Assembly (NCBI GenBank): GCA_020633315.1 | Contig: JACKDV010000011.1 | Span: forward strand, 1 to 64,000 | DNA length: 64,000 nt | Direction of reading: 5' to 3' | From: Myxococcales bacterium | GTDB lineage: Bacteria; Myxococcota_A; Polyangia; Nannocystales; Nannocystaceae | Shown: piece after piece, positions 8,822 to 18,184 of the stretch | Layout: the number at the start of each line of letters is the position of its first letter | Numbering within the stretch: position 1 is the stretch's first letter | Notes under the pieces: model-generated | Told to the model about the DNA's origin: nothing | What the model saw: the letters and a program-made list of their open reading frames with translations, nothing else | Databases searched by the model: none | Made by a program: the position numbers and the translations under genes

Positions 8822-9460
8822 ATGGTGCACGCGCTCGCCCTCGCCGGTCTGCTCGGCGTCGTCCCTCCTCCTGGTGCCACCCCCTCCGGGTCGGAGCCGG
8901 TCGTCACCGCCCCCGAGGCCCCGCGAGAGGATCCGCCTCCCCGCCGCAGCCCCAAGCCCCCGTGGAGCTGGCGCTTCGTGGGCGCCCACTATGGCACCGG
9001 TGTCATGACCAGCCTGCTCGTGCTGCCCGGCAGCTACGCGCTCGCGGGCTGGGTGGGTCACCGCGGCAAGGGCCTCGGCCCCGTCGTGGGCGGCCTGCTC
9101 ATCGGCGCCTTCCTGCCGCCCGTGGCCACCTACACCGTGCAGTGGGCCGTGGGGCACCGCCTGTTTCCCCGGCGCGAGCGCTACTGGCCCGGCTTCCTCG
9201 TCCACCAGCTCGGCCACCTCGGGGTGTTCGCCGGCGCGATCCTGGGCGGGGCCAGCTTCTACGAGCTCCGCGAGGTCGCGCCCGTCGTCCTCACCGATGC
9301 CCTCGTGGTCACCGGCCTGGGCTCGCTGACGGCCGAGGCCACCCGCCGCCGCACCGCGCCCCTCGATGCCGGCGAGCTGAGCTGGCAGCGTCACGATCGG
9401 CTGTGGGGTCCCGCCCGGCTCCCGTTCATCGTCCCCATCGTCAAGGTGGCCTTGCCATGA
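8822..9460 (+). CDS. Integral membrane protein, unknown function
   Basis: 212 residues from ATG 8822; an earlier in-frame ATG at 8777 would add 15 low-complexity residues. After a hydrophobic N-terminus and a Pro/Glu-rich stretch come at least four hydrophobic segments (VMTSLLVLPGSYALAGWVG, LGPVVGGLLIGAFLPPVATY, LGHLGVFAGAILGGASFYEL, APVVLTDALVVTGLGSL). No family recognised. Its stop overlaps the ATG of the serine hydrolase (ATGA), so the two are probably cotranslated; it could be a partner or anchor for that enzyme. Confidence 0.72.
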   Translation: MVHALALAGLLGVVPPPGATPSGSEPVVTAPEAPREDPPPRRSPKPPWSWRFVGAHYGTGVMTSLLVLPGSYALAGWVGHRGKGLGPVVGGLLIGAFLPPVATYTVQWAVGHRLFPRRERYWPGFLVHQLGHLGVFAGAILGGASFYELREVAPVVLTDALVVTGLGSLTAEATRRRTAPLDAGELSWQRHDRLWGPARLPFIVPIVKVALP

Positions 9461-10599
9461 AGCACGCCCCGCTCCTCGCCGCCCTACTCCTGGCCCTGGC
9501 TCCCGCGGCGTCGGCCGAGGCCGCGTGCCCCGAGGGCGTCTCGTGGCCCACGACCACCTGGCCCAAGACCCAGCACTACGGCCCCGCCACCGACGCCCTG
9601 GGCGACTTCGCCTTCACCCTCGTGGGCACCGACGAGGAGCGAAAGGGCGTCCGCACCGACGGCGTGCTCGTGGTCCACCACGGCCGCATCGTCTACGAGC
9701 GCTACGCCCGGGGCTTCGGCGCCGACAACCCGCACCTCGCATGGTCGGTCTCCAAGTCGATGATCGACGCGCTGCTCGGCATGGCCGTCGTCCGTGGCTG
9801 GCTCACCCTCGACGACTCCGTCTGCGACCACTACGACCACGTCGACGAGTGCTCGATCACCATCGCCGACCTGCACGCGATGGGCTCCGGCCTCGACTGG
9901 AACGAGGGCTACGAGAACGACCCCTACTACCTCAGCTCGGTCATCGCCATGCTCTACGGCGTGGGCGCACTCGACATGGCCGCCTTCGTGGGCTCCCACG
10001 GCCTCGAGCACACCCCGGGCACCGTCTTTCGCTACTCCTCGGGCGACACCGTGCTGCTGTCGGCCGTGATCGCGGGCGCCCTGCCCGACGACCTGCACAG
10101 CAGCTTCCCGCGGCAGTGGCTGTTCGAGCCCCTGGGCATGAGCAGCGCCATCTTCGAGCAGGACCGCGCCGGCACCTTCGTGGGCAGCTCCTACGCCTAC
10201 GCCACCCCCCGCGACATGGCGCGCTTCGGCTACCTCTACCTGCACGACGGCTGCTGGGAGGGCGAGCGCCTGCTGCCCGAGGGCTGGGTCGAGCGCAGCA
10301 CCGGGGTCAACCCCGTGTTCGTCCAGGATGCCCTCGTGTGGGACGAGCAGACCGACAACGTCCCCGGCCGCCAGTGGTGGACCAACCACCCCGTGCCCGA
10401 GCTCGGCTACGACGCCCTGTGGCCCGACGTCCCCGAGGACACCTTCCAGGCCTCCGGCCACTGGGGGCAGACGATCACCGTGATCCCCTCCCTCGATCTC
10501 GTCGTGGTGCGCACCGCCGACGACCGGGAGACCGGCGTGCTCGACGAGAACCGCTTCCTCCGCCTCGCCATCGAGCTCGCCCAGGAGGCCGACCGGTGA
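9457..10599 (+). CDS. Secreted SxxK serine hydrolase (class C beta-lactamase-like)
   Basis: 380 residues with a Sec signal peptide (LLAALLLALAPAASA). The penicillin-binding fold motifs are present: SVSK with nucleophile Ser97 and Lys100, Tyr193-Ser-Ser (RYSSGDT), and the third motif as GHWGQT. The sequence around WSVSKS and FRYSSGDT resembles 6-aminohexanoate-dimer hydrolases and EstB-type esterases more than true beta-lactamases. Likely a periplasmic amidase or esterase of unknown substrate. It overlaps the membrane protein upstream (4 bases) and the small lipoprotein downstream (GTGA). Confidence 0.85.
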   Translation: MKHAPLLAALLLALAPAASAEAACPEGVSWPTTTWPKTQHYGPATDALGDFAFTLVGTDEERKGVRTDGVLVVHHGRIVYERYARGFGADNPHLAWSVSKSMIDALLGMAVVRGWLTLDDSVCDHYDHVDECSITIADLHAMGSGLDWNEGYENDPYYLSSVIAMLYGVGALDMAAFVGSHGLEHTPGTVFRYSSGDTVLLSAVIAGALPDDLHSSFPRQWLFEPLGMSSAIFEQDRAGTFVGSSYAYATPRDMARFGYLYLHDGCWEGERLLPEGWVERSTGVNPVFVQDALVWDEQTDNVPGRQWWTNHPVPELGYDALWPDVPEDTFQASGHWGQTITVIPSLDLVVVRTADDRETGVLDENRFLRLAIELAQEADR

Positions 10600-10922
10600 T
10601 CCGCCCCCTCGCCCCCCGACTCGCGTCCACCTTCCTCGCGGGTGGCCTGCTCGCGTCCGCCCTGCTCGCCCCCGGCTGCAAGGACGGCTACGACAACAAC
10701 GACGGAGAGCTCGCCGTGCGCCAGAAGGCCAAGGAGATGTGCTCCTGCGTGTTCGTGATGAAGCAGGACGAGCAGTGGTGTCGGGACTGGACCAAGGTCA
10801 CGCCCGACGTCGCCGACGCCGAGATCGACCACGAGCGCCGCCGCGTGACCGCGGTGGCGCTCGGGCTGTACCGCAGCGCCGCCAGCTTCCGCGAGGGGCT
10901 CGGCTGCGCGCTCGAGGAGTGA
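10596..10922 (+). CDS. Small Cys-containing lipoprotein
   Basis: 108 residues from a GTG in the GTGA overlap with the hydrolase stop. Signal peptide with lipobox LLAPGC, then KDGYDNNDGE. The mature part has four further Cys (MCSCVF, WCRD, GLGCALEE), which suggests two disulfides in the periplasm. No family recognised. The tight coupling suggests it works with the serine hydrolase or its membrane partner. Confidence 0.72.
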   Translation: MIRPLAPRLASTFLAGGLLASALLAPGCKDGYDNNDGELAVRQKAKEMCSCVFVMKQDEQWCRDWTKVTPDVADAEIDHERRRVTAVALGLYRSAASFREGLGCALEE

Positions 10923-10984
10923 CGCCCGCGGCCGCGCTCCGGCTCCCGCCCCGGCCGCCCGTGGTACCGTGGACGCTGGAGTCG

Positions 10985-12121
10985 ATGCTCGTCATGCGCC
11001 TGCGCTCACTCGCCCTCCTCGGCCTGGGCCTCGGGCTCGGCTGCTCCGATCCCGAGCCTCCCGAGGTCGCCACCACCGGGACCGACACCGAGCCCGCGAC
11101 CGGCTCCACCAGCCCCGGCACCACCACCTCGGCCGAGACCACCGACGCCGAGACCTCCCCGCCTACCGGCGACGGCACCGGCGACGAGAGCACCAGCGAC
11201 GGCTCCGACACCGGCGAGCCCGAGCTCGACCCCCGCGAGGTCGAGCTGCGCACCTACGCCCCCCGCATCTGGCTCACCGCCGACGAGCAGTACTGGCCGT
11301 CCTCGGTCGAGTGGGCCTTCCCCGAGCAGGAGCGCTTCGCCTGGGAGGAGGGCCGCTTCTGGCTGCGGACCCTCGATCCCCTCGACGCCCCCTCCAGCAC
11401 CCTGCCCTTCTTCGCCGGCGACCTGGCCACCGCCCCCGTCTACGCCTACTGGGCCGACAAGGGCGACGGCGTGGTCGACCTGGTCTACTTCGTCTACTAC
11501 CCCTACAACCGCGGCAAGTCGGCCGCCGACACCATCTGGGGCAACCACGTGGGCGACTGGGAGCACATCACCGTGCGCCTGCTCGAGCAGCCCGACGGCA
11601 GCCACGCGCCCAGCCAGGTCTACCTCTCCGCCCACGGCTTCGGCGGCGCCTACCGCTGGGGCAGCGGCGAGATCGAGATCCACGACGGCACCCACCCGGT
11701 GGTCTACGCCGCCTGGGGCTCGCACGGCTTCTGGTCCGACGCCGGCGAGCACGTCTACATGTCGATCGGCGAGACCGTCCTGGGCGTGTGCGTCACCCTG
11801 GTGTGCACCGATCTGAGCGACCGCACCCAGGCCGGCGTGGCCTGGGACACCTGGCAGAGCGTCTACGGCATGGACTTCTTCGCCCAGGAAGGTCTGGGCG
11901 ACGCCACCTGGCCCGTGTGGATGAGCGACGACTTCGGGGCGCTGGGCGACGGCGACCCCAACGTCCCCGGCATGGGTCCCATCTACCGCTGGGGCAACCC
12001 GCAGGACTGCTCCGTGCTCGGCATCCCCATCGACATCACCGATCTCATCGGCGTGTGCCGGCTCGAGAACGGGCCCACCGGGCCCATCTCCAAGGACACC
12101 TGGGGCCCCGAGCTGCTGTAG
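10985..12121 (+). CDS. Vps62-related (DUF946-type) lipoprotein
   Basis: 378 residues. Lipobox GLGLGC is followed by about 55 residues of Thr/Ser/Asp/Glu/Gly linker. The main domain carries the pattern of the Vps62-related family: YWADKGDGVVDLVYFVYYPY, GNHVGDWEHITVRL and VYLSAHGFGG. The family takes its name from a yeast vacuolar-sorting protein; its biochemical role is not established. A surface-displayed lipoprotein is the likely form here. ATG 10994 is an equally good start (MRLRSLALLG). Confidence 0.8.
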   Translation: MLVMRLRSLALLGLGLGLGCSDPEPPEVATTGTDTEPATGSTSPGTTTSAETTDAETSPPTGDGTGDESTSDGSDTGEPELDPREVELRTYAPRIWLTADEQYWPSSVEWAFPEQERFAWEEGRFWLRTLDPLDAPSSTLPFFAGDLATAPVYAYWADKGDGVVDLVYFVYYPYNRGKSAADTIWGNHVGDWEHITVRLLEQPDGSHAPSQVYLSAHGFGGAYRWGSGEIEIHDGTHPVVYAAWGSHGFWSDAGEHVYMSIGETVLGVCVTLVCTDLSDRTQAGVAWDTWQSVYGMDFFAQEGLGDATWPVWMSDDFGALGDGDPNVPGMGPIYRWGNPQDCSVLGIPIDITDLIGVCRLENGPTGPISKDTWGPELL

Positions 12122-12123
12122 GG

Positions 12124-12147
12124 CCGCCGCGCCTCGGGCCACGGCGG
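12124..12147 (+). terminator. Weak hairpin after the Vps62-like gene
   Basis: CCGCCG at 12124-12129 can pair with CGGCGG at 12142-12147 around a 12-base loop, 3 bases after the stop. There is no T-run, so it may only attenuate reading into the cupin gene. Confidence 0.3.
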
Positions 12148-12164
12148 TAGACTCTCGCTCGGCG

Positions 12165-12905
12165 ATGTCCCTGCCCCTGGCCGAGCCGTCGGCTCCCGTC
12201 CACGCCGGGGGTCGTGCCTACGTGGATGCCGAGGTGGAGCTGCGCTACCTCGTGCTCGCGCCGGATCGAAGCCTCGCGCTCGAGCCCTCGTCCCGCCCGC
12301 GCCTGCTGGTCTTCGGCGACGGCAGCGGGCGGGTGCTCGACCGGCCCATCGTGCCGGGCGACGTGGCCGTGCTGCCCGCCCACGCCCAGCCCTCGCTGCA
12401 CGCCGGCCCCCGGGGTCTCGACGGCTTCGAGATCCGCCCGACCGGCCTCGGCGATCGCATCGGGCCGCCGCGCGTCGAGGCTCGCGTGGCGCTGGCTCCC
12501 TTCCACGAGGAGCTCATCATCGCCCCTGCCGCTCGGCCGTTCCTGCTCGAGGGTGCGCTCAGCCTCGCCGAGGTGCTCGTCCCTCCCGGCGTGACCACCT
12601 CGTCGCATCGCCTCGACGTCGACGAGCGCTACCTGATGCTCGGGGGCCCCGCCACCATGCACCTGGCCGAGCGACCCGTCGCCGTGGGGCGCGGCGACGT
12701 GGTGCGGATCCCGGCCGGCACCCTTCAGCACCTGCGCAACCACTCGCCCGCGTCGGTGCTGCGCTTGTACTGCCTGTGCACCCCGCCCTTCCGCCTCGCC
12801 GGCTATCGCCCCGGCCCCACCGTCGGCCACGGCCCGGCCGGCTTCTCGCTCGACGCCTGGTGGGACGCCCATCGAGCCAGCGACCCCCGAGGAACGACGC
12901 CATGA
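12165..12905 (+). CDS. Bicupin protein
   Basis: 246 residues with two cupin-like halves. The second is clear: TTSSHRLDVDERYLMLGG and GDVVRIPAGTLQHLRN supply the His/Glu set of a metal-binding cupin. The first half (VELRYLVLAPDRSLAL, GDVAVLPAHAQPSLH) has the same layout with fewer ligands. No signal peptide, so probably cytosolic. The stop overlaps the start of the SDR gene (ATGA), and a shared small-molecule pathway with that oxidoreductase is a reasonable inference. Substrate unknown. Confidence 0.7.
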   Translation: MSLPLAEPSAPVHAGGRAYVDAEVELRYLVLAPDRSLALEPSSRPRLLVFGDGSGRVLDRPIVPGDVAVLPAHAQPSLHAGPRGLDGFEIRPTGLGDRIGPPRVEARVALAPFHEELIIAPAARPFLLEGALSLAEVLVPPGVTTSSHRLDVDERYLMLGGPATMHLAERPVAVGRGDVVRIPAGTLQHLRNHSPASVLRLYCLCTPPFRLAGYRPGPTVGHGPAGFSLDAWWDAHRASDPRGTTP

Positions 12906-13675
12906 GCTCGCTGCCCCGCCCCCAGGACCTGCTCGACCTCCGCGGCCGCGTCGTCGCCATCACCGGGGCTGCCGCCGGCATCGGGGCCGGCATCGCCCGC
13001 CGCCTGTCCCAGGCCGGAGCCTCGGTGCTCGTCCACACCCGGAGCACCCCGCTCGAGCCCCTGCTCGGCACCCTGCCTGGTCCCGCCGCCTCGGTCCGCG
13101 CCGAGCTGACCGCGCCCGACGGCCCCACCCGCGTGGTCGAGGCCGCGCTCGAGGCCTTCGGGCGCATCGACGGGCTGGTCAACAACGCCGCCCTGCAGAC
13201 CGTGGCCGCCCTGCCCGAGCTCGACGACGACGCATGGACGGAGATGCTCGAGGTCAACCTGAGCGCCGTCCATCGCCTCACCCGGGAGGTCGCCCGGCGC
13301 ATGATCGAGGGCAGGGCTCCCGGCTCGATCGTCCACCTCGCGTCGATCGAGGGCCTGCAGCCCGCGGTCGGACACGGGCACTACGCCACCAGCAAGGCCG
13401 GCGTCATCATGCACGCCCGGGCGGCGGCGCTCGAGTACGGCGAGCACGGGATCCGCATCAACTGCATCAGCCCCGGCCTCGTCGATCGACCCGGTCTCGC
13501 CGAGCAGTGGCCCCAGGGGGTCGAGCGCTGGCACGACGCGGCCCCGCTGCGGCGGCTCGGCACGCCCGAGGACGTCGGGGATGCGTGCGTGTTCCTGCTC
13601 TCCGAGCTGTCGCGCTGGATCACCGGGATCAACCTGGTGGTCGACGGCGGCGTGATGGCTCGACCCACCTGGTGA
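12902..13675 (+). CDS. Short-chain dehydrogenase/reductase (SDR)
   Basis: 257 residues, the usual length for a classical SDR. Cofactor motif TGAAAGIGAGIA near residues 20-31, NNAALQ in the strand beta4 position, catalytic Ser in HLASIEG, YATSK with the catalytic Tyr and Lys, and a C-terminal cap ITGINLVVDGG. These define an NAD(P)-dependent oxidoreductase; the substrate cannot be read from the sequence. Cotranslated with the bicupin upstream. Confidence 0.9.
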   Translation: MSSLPRPQDLLDLRGRVVAITGAAAGIGAGIARRLSQAGASVLVHTRSTPLEPLLGTLPGPAASVRAELTAPDGPTRVVEAALEAFGRIDGLVNNAALQTVAALPELDDDAWTEMLEVNLSAVHRLTREVARRMIEGRAPGSIVHLASIEGLQPAVGHGHYATSKAGVIMHARAAALEYGEHGIRINCISPGLVDRPGLAEQWPQGVERWHDAAPLRRLGTPEDVGDACVFLLSELSRWITGINLVVDGGVMARPTW

Positions 13676-13703
13676 GCCCGGCGACGACTCGCCTCGTGAC
13701 GGC

Positions 13704-13721
13704 CTGCGCTCGCGAGCGCAG
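13704..13721. terminator. Perfect 18-base palindrome after the SDR gene
   Basis: CTGCGCTCG is followed directly by its reverse complement CGAGCGCAG, 28 bases after the SDR stop. As RNA it would fold as a hairpin after opening the central bases; as DNA it could equally be a binding site for a dimeric regulator of the kinase operon that starts at 13970. There is no T-run. Confidence 0.4.
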
Positions 13722-13969
13722 CTCGTCGTGGCGTCGAGTCGACGCGCGAGCGGCCGTCGGCACCATCGAGTCGCGTCGTCCTTCCCTTCCATGACACATG
13801 GGATCGATCTTGCCCGTTCGTCCCTATGATCGATTCATCATCGTGCCACCAATCGAGAGCACGACCACGCACTGACACAATCGTGCAATTTCCCGAACTG
13901 CCCATTCTGCCGATCCAGCCCGACTACGCCTTATCCACCGCACTTTCGTCTGTTACCTTCGCGAGCGTC

Positions 13970-16153
13970 GTGGATACACCCAAGCACCCCGTGCACGCCG
14001 AGGCCGGCGTGATCATCGGCGGCTACGAGCTCGTGCGAAGGATTGGCCGTGGCGGCATGGCCGAGGTCTGGGTCGCTCGCCGGGCGCTCGGTCGCAAGGG
14101 CTCCAAGTTCGTCGCCATCAAGCTCATCGCCGATCACTACATCGGCGACGAGCGCTACGGTCGCATGTTCCGGGCCGAGGCCGAGCTGGCCGCCGTGCTC
14201 AGCCACGCCAACATCGTCCAGGTCTTCGACGAGGGCGAGGAGGACGGCCGCAGCTACCTCATCATGGAATGGGTCGACGGCCTCAACCTGCTCAAGCTCG
14301 GGGCCGTGCTCGCCCTGCTCGACGACAACGAGCGACGGTTCCGCGTCGCCTCGTACATCATCGGCCAGCTCCTGTACGCCCTCAAGTACGCCCACAGCAT
14401 CACCTCCTTCGACGGCAGCCCGCTCGGCATCGTCCACCGCGACGTCTCGCCCCAGAACGTGCTCGTCAGCAACCATGGCGAGGTCAAGCTCACCGACTTC
14501 GGCGTGGCCTACTACGCCATGGAGGAGAGCTCGGGTCTGCACGTCAAGGGCAAGGTCCGCTACATGTCGCCCGAGCAGATCAGCGGCAAGACCCGCTCGC
14601 CCACCGTCGACCTCTATGCCGTCGGCGCGCTGCTGCACGAGCTGCTCGACGGCAAGAAGTTCCGCGCCGACTACGAGGACGGCCAGGAGATGTTCACGGC
14701 CGTCCTCGCCGGCACGGTCCCTCCCCTCACCCGCCGCGTGCCGGCCGAGCTCGACGAGCTGCGCGTCCGCCTGCTCCAGCCCGATCCTGCCGATCGGATC
14801 CAGAGCGCCGAGGAAGCGATCGAGTGGCTCAAGCTCTACCCCGGCTACGGCGACGCCCGGGACGAGCTCACCAAGCTCTGCAGCAGCCTCACCGGCGTCG
14901 TCCGTCCCCGCGTGGGGCCGGGACGCTCGTCGCAGGTGCCCGCCGCTCCCAAGAACCTGGCCAAGCCCCGCGTCAACCTCGGGCCCGCGCGCGGTCCCCA
15001 GCCGCCTCCGCCGCCCGGTGCTCGGACCAGCTCGACCACCGCGATCAAGAGCCCCTCCCGGTCGGCGCCCCAGGTACCGGTGATCACCGGTGACACCCAG
15101 TTCGTGGATCCGTACGCGGCGGGCCCCGTCGCGACTCGCTTCGGCTCCGCTGCCCCTGCGCTCCCCCCCGCCCCCCACTACGTCCCGCCTCAGCCCTCCA
15201 GCCCCATCCCCTATCCCGTCGCCGCCCAGTCGTCGCACCCCATCCCGATCCCCATCGCCGTCGGTGCGCCGGGACTCGTGGTCGCGCCGACCGAGCGCCT
15301 GGGTCGCTCCGAGACCTCGGGTCCGCCCCTTGCCCCCACCGAGCTGGTCGACTCCAACCTGCTCGTCGAGCTCGGGGTCGGCAGCGGGACCGACCAGGAG
15401 ATCCTCCCCCCCATCGCCCTTCGCGAGGGCACCGACACCTCCCGCGACATCCGACCGCGCACGCCCACGCACTCGCACACGATCAGCATCGCCCTCCCCA
15501 AGAGCTCCCACATGGCGCTGATCGGGCTCGTGCTGGTCGTGGTGGCCCTCGCCTCGGTCGGCGTGACCTGGTGGCTGTTCACCCAAGGCCGCGGCGAGCC
15601 CGACGAGCCCGCCGACGCGGCCCAGGTCCACCCCGACGAGGCCGCGGCGGAGCCCGGCCAAGCCAAGCCAGGAGCCGAGCCCGCGGCCAGGCCCTCGGCC
15701 GTGGAGGATCCCGTCGGCAGCCCGGCGGTCGACGGCGAGGAGCTCGAGCCCGCGCCGGCGTCCCCGGACCCCACGCCCGACGAGGAGCCCGCGGCGGACG
15801 AGCCCGAGATCGGGCTGGAAGCCGATGTCGCCGCCGAGTCATCGCCCCCCGTCGAGCTCGCAACGGATCCGGAGCCCACGGTCCCCGAGGATCCCAGGCC
15901 CAAGGCCAAGAAGGGACTGCTCGTCGTCAAGGCGCTGCCCGGCATGGAGGGCGCCCAGATCAAGGTGGGCTCCCAGGTCATGACGATTCCGCCGATCAGT
16001 CGAACCGCCAAGAAGAAGCTGCCGGCCGGACTGCTCAAGGTCTCGTGGCGAGCCAAGGAAGGCGCCCCCTGGACCCCGGCACCGTCGGTGAGCCTCAAGT
16101 CTGGCCGGGAGACCAAGCTCGTCTTGTCGTCCAAGGGCCCCAAGGAGACCTGA
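13970..16153 (+). CDS. Transmembrane Ser/Thr protein kinase (first kinase of the + cassette)
   Basis: 727 residues from GTG 13970. Hanks kinase domain at about 17-290: GRGGMAEVWVARR glycine loop, VAIKLI with Lys51, HRDVSPQNVLV with catalytic Asp158 (the HRDVSPQN form is common in myxobacteria), DFGVAY, MSPEQ. A Pro-rich juxtamembrane region follows, one TM segment near 515-537 (LIGLVLVVVALASVGVTWWL), then a Pro/Glu/Asp-rich spacer and a small C-terminal PEGA-like domain (KGLLVVKALPGMEGAQIKVG) outside the cytoplasm. An in-frame ATG at 13826 would add 48 residues from an AT-richer stretch of poor coding character. First of four genes ending at 20596. Confidence 0.88.
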   Translation: MDTPKHPVHAEAGVIIGGYELVRRIGRGGMAEVWVARRALGRKGSKFVAIKLIADHYIGDERYGRMFRAEAELAAVLSHANIVQVFDEGEEDGRSYLIMEWVDGLNLLKLGAVLALLDDNERRFRVASYIIGQLLYALKYAHSITSFDGSPLGIVHRDVSPQNVLVSNHGEVKLTDFGVAYYAMEESSGLHVKGKVRYMSPEQISGKTRSPTVDLYAVGALLHELLDGKKFRADYEDGQEMFTAVLAGTVPPLTRRVPAELDELRVRLLQPDPADRIQSAEEAIEWLKLYPGYGDARDELTKLCSSLTGVVRPRVGPGRSSQVPAAPKNLAKPRVNLGPARGPQPPPPPGARTSSTTAIKSPSRSAPQVPVITGDTQFVDPYAAGPVATRFGSAAPALPPAPHYVPPQPSSPIPYPVAAQSSHPIPIPIAVGAPGLVVAPTERLGRSETSGPPLAPTELVDSNLLVELGVGSGTDQEILPPIALREGTDTSRDIRPRTPTHSHTISIALPKSSHMALIGLVLVVVALASVGVTWWLFTQGRGEPDEPADAAQVHPDEAAAEPGQAKPGAEPAARPSAVEDPVGSPAVDGEELEPAPASPDPTPDEEPAADEPEIGLEADVAAESSPPVELATDPEPTVPEDPRPKAKKGLLVVKALPGMEGAQIKVGSQVMTIPPISRTAKKKLPAGLLKVSWRAKEGAPWTPAPSVSLKSGRETKLVLSSKGPKET

Positions 16154-16168
16154 GTCGGGAGTCACGGC

Positions 16169-18172
16169 ATGCACACTGCATCAGAAGCGATCGACACCGA
16201 GACGCTGCCCGCCCGGCTCCCCAAGGGCTTCGTCGTTGGGGACTACGTCGTCGACGGCTGGGTTCGCGACGGGGGCATGGCCGCCATCTACCGAGCCCAT
16301 CACGAGTCGAGCGAGGCTCGCGTCGCGCTCAAGCTGCAGCTCCCCTCCACCGTCCACCTGCCCGAGATCTGCGCCCGCTTCGAGCACGAGGCCCACGCCC
16401 TGCGGCGCCTGCGGGGCCACGACAACGTCGTCGAGCTCCACGAGTCCGAGCTCCTCGAGGATGGTCGCCGCTACTTCGTGCTCGAGTGGATGGAGGGAGA
16501 GGACCTCGAGGAGCGGCTCGACTTCCTGCGCAATCAGGATCAGCGGCTCCCCGTCGACTCGGCCTGTCGCATCGGGGCCATGATCGCCCGCGGTCTGGCG
16601 TCGGTACACACCGAGGGCCTGGTCCACCGCGACCTCAAGCCGGCCAACGTGATGCTGGGACGGGATGGCGAGCAGGAGATCGCCAAGCTCGTCGACTTCG
16701 GCATCGTCGCCGACCTCCGCGAGCCCGAGCCGATCCACCAAGGAGATGCCGGCCACGGCGACCACAGCGTGATGGGAACCTCCGCCTACATGGCGCCGGA
16801 GCAGGCGGAGGGACGGCCTGCCGCGCCGGGCATGGATCTGTTCGCGCTCGGCGTGCTGCTCTACGAGGCGCTCACCGGCACCTGCGTCCCGCCCGACGGC
16901 TGGACGCCCGAGTCGCTGCCCACCGTGGAGTCGCTACGACGAAACCTCCCCTCGGGCCTGGCCGACCTGGTGCGGGCGTGCATGAGCAGCGATCCTGCCC
17001 TGCGCCCAGCATCGGCGGCGGTCGTCGCCGACCAGCTCGACCTGCTGGCGAGCGGCGACCTGGCGGCCGCGTCCATGGTGTCGATGCCGGTGGTGGAGAT
17101 CCCGGTGCGAACCGGAGGGACCACGGTGGCGCCGCGTTCCGAGCTCCTGGCCGACTCACCGGATCCGCACGACGATCCGGCCGAAGCGTCTCCCGCCCCA
17201 ACGCCATCGGCCCCGTCCTCCGACGATACCCCGCAGACTGCGCCATCCGAGGAGACGTTCCGAGGCACGGAGGTCGTGCACCTTCGGTCGGCTCGCGGAG
17301 CCACCGACGTCCCCGTGGCCGTACCTCGGCCCAGCAGCAGCAGCGCGACCCCGATCGCGAGCTCGCCAGCGGTCGGCAGCGGAGCCCATCCGATGGTCTC
17401 GGCTCCGAGCCCGACCATACCGCCGCGCCCTGGCGGTACCGAGCTCATGACGCACGAAGAAGTTCTGAGCCGTTCGGGCATGGTCCCCGTGCCGCCGCTC
17501 CGCACCGCGGTCGTTCCGACGGTACCGGCTCGAGCGCCCACGATTGCGCCCACGATTGCGCCTTCGGTCCACCGGGAGCCGCGACGAGCTCGGTGGTGGC
17601 TGCTCGTGGTCCCGGTGATCATCCTGACCGCCCTGAGCACGGGCATCGCCCTGCAGCTCGGTGGAGGCGGTGGTGGTAACCAGAACCAAGCGGCATCGAG
17701 CCCCCACCACCCACCGGCTCCAACGGAGCCTGGAGATCAGCCGCACGCCGTCGAGGCTCCGCCAATCGCTGCCCCACCGTCGGTCCAGGGGGACCTTCGC
17801 CCCCCCGCCGAGGATTCGCCGCGGGGGGAGCCCAACGCCGAGGCCGGCACGACGGAGGTGGATCATCCCGAACCGACCACCGAGTCCGCCGCAGCGGGGC
17901 GCCCCCACAAGGAACCCACTCGAGCCGAGTGCACGAGGCTTCGAGGAGAGGCCCAGGTCGCGAAGAAGGACCGTCGATGGGCCGACGTGCTCAAGGCCAC
18001 CCAGAAGCGTCCCTGCTGGAAGGGCAAGGACGGGCTCGAACGAAAGCGGTTGCGGGTCGAGGCATTTGCCGAGACGGGAAACTACACCCGCTGCGTAGCC
18101 GAGGGCGGTCGCAGCAAAGACAACGAGATCAAGCGCCGCGTCAAGCTGTGCAGCAGCCGGCTGGCGGGGTGA
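16169..18172 (+). CDS. Transmembrane Ser/Thr protein kinase with Cys-containing ectodomain
   Basis: 667 residues. Kinase domain about 22-290 with an atypical glycine loop (WVRDGGMAAIYRA), Lys55 in VALKL, HRDLKPANVML, DFGIVA and MAPEQ. A Ser/Pro/Thr-rich stretch of about 180 residues leads to a TM segment near 475-497 (WWLLVVPVIILTALSTGIAL). The last 85 residues form a small domain with Cys at four spaced positions and the words RPCWKG and GRSKDNE. This tail matches the C-terminus of the kinase at 24754-27216 (RSCWPR, KRSKNAG), so the two share an extracytoplasmic domain. Second gene of the + cassette, 15 bases after the first kinase. Confidence 0.87.
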   Translation: MHTASEAIDTETLPARLPKGFVVGDYVVDGWVRDGGMAAIYRAHHESSEARVALKLQLPSTVHLPEICARFEHEAHALRRLRGHDNVVELHESELLEDGRRYFVLEWMEGEDLEERLDFLRNQDQRLPVDSACRIGAMIARGLASVHTEGLVHRDLKPANVMLGRDGEQEIAKLVDFGIVADLREPEPIHQGDAGHGDHSVMGTSAYMAPEQAEGRPAAPGMDLFALGVLLYEALTGTCVPPDGWTPESLPTVESLRRNLPSGLADLVRACMSSDPALRPASAAVVADQLDLLASGDLAAASMVSMPVVEIPVRTGGTTVAPRSELLADSPDPHDDPAEASPAPTPSAPSSDDTPQTAPSEETFRGTEVVHLRSARGATDVPVAVPRPSSSSATPIASSPAVGSGAHPMVSAPSPTIPPRPGGTELMTHEEVLSRSGMVPVPPLRTAVVPTVPARAPTIAPTIAPSVHREPRRARWWLLVVPVIILTALSTGIALQLGGGGGGNQNQAASSPHHPPAPTEPGDQPHAVEAPPIAAPPSVQGDLRPPAEDSPRGEPNAEAGTTEVDHPEPTTESAAAGRPHKEPTRAECTRLRGEAQVAKKDRRWADVLKATQKRPCWKGKDGLERKRLRVEAFAETGNYTRCVAEGGRSKDNEIKRRVKLCSSRLAG

Positions 18173-18184
18173 AGGAGCGGGGTC

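Noticed and set aside
9484..10461. A 325-codon - frame opposite the serine hydrolase
   Set aside because: The + strand has SxxK, YxS and HxG motifs with a signal peptide and coupled neighbours.
13826..13969. N-terminal extension of the first kinase from an upstream ATG
   Set aside because: The 48 extra residues come from an AT-richer stretch without coding bias; GTG 13970 places the kinase domain at the normal distance.
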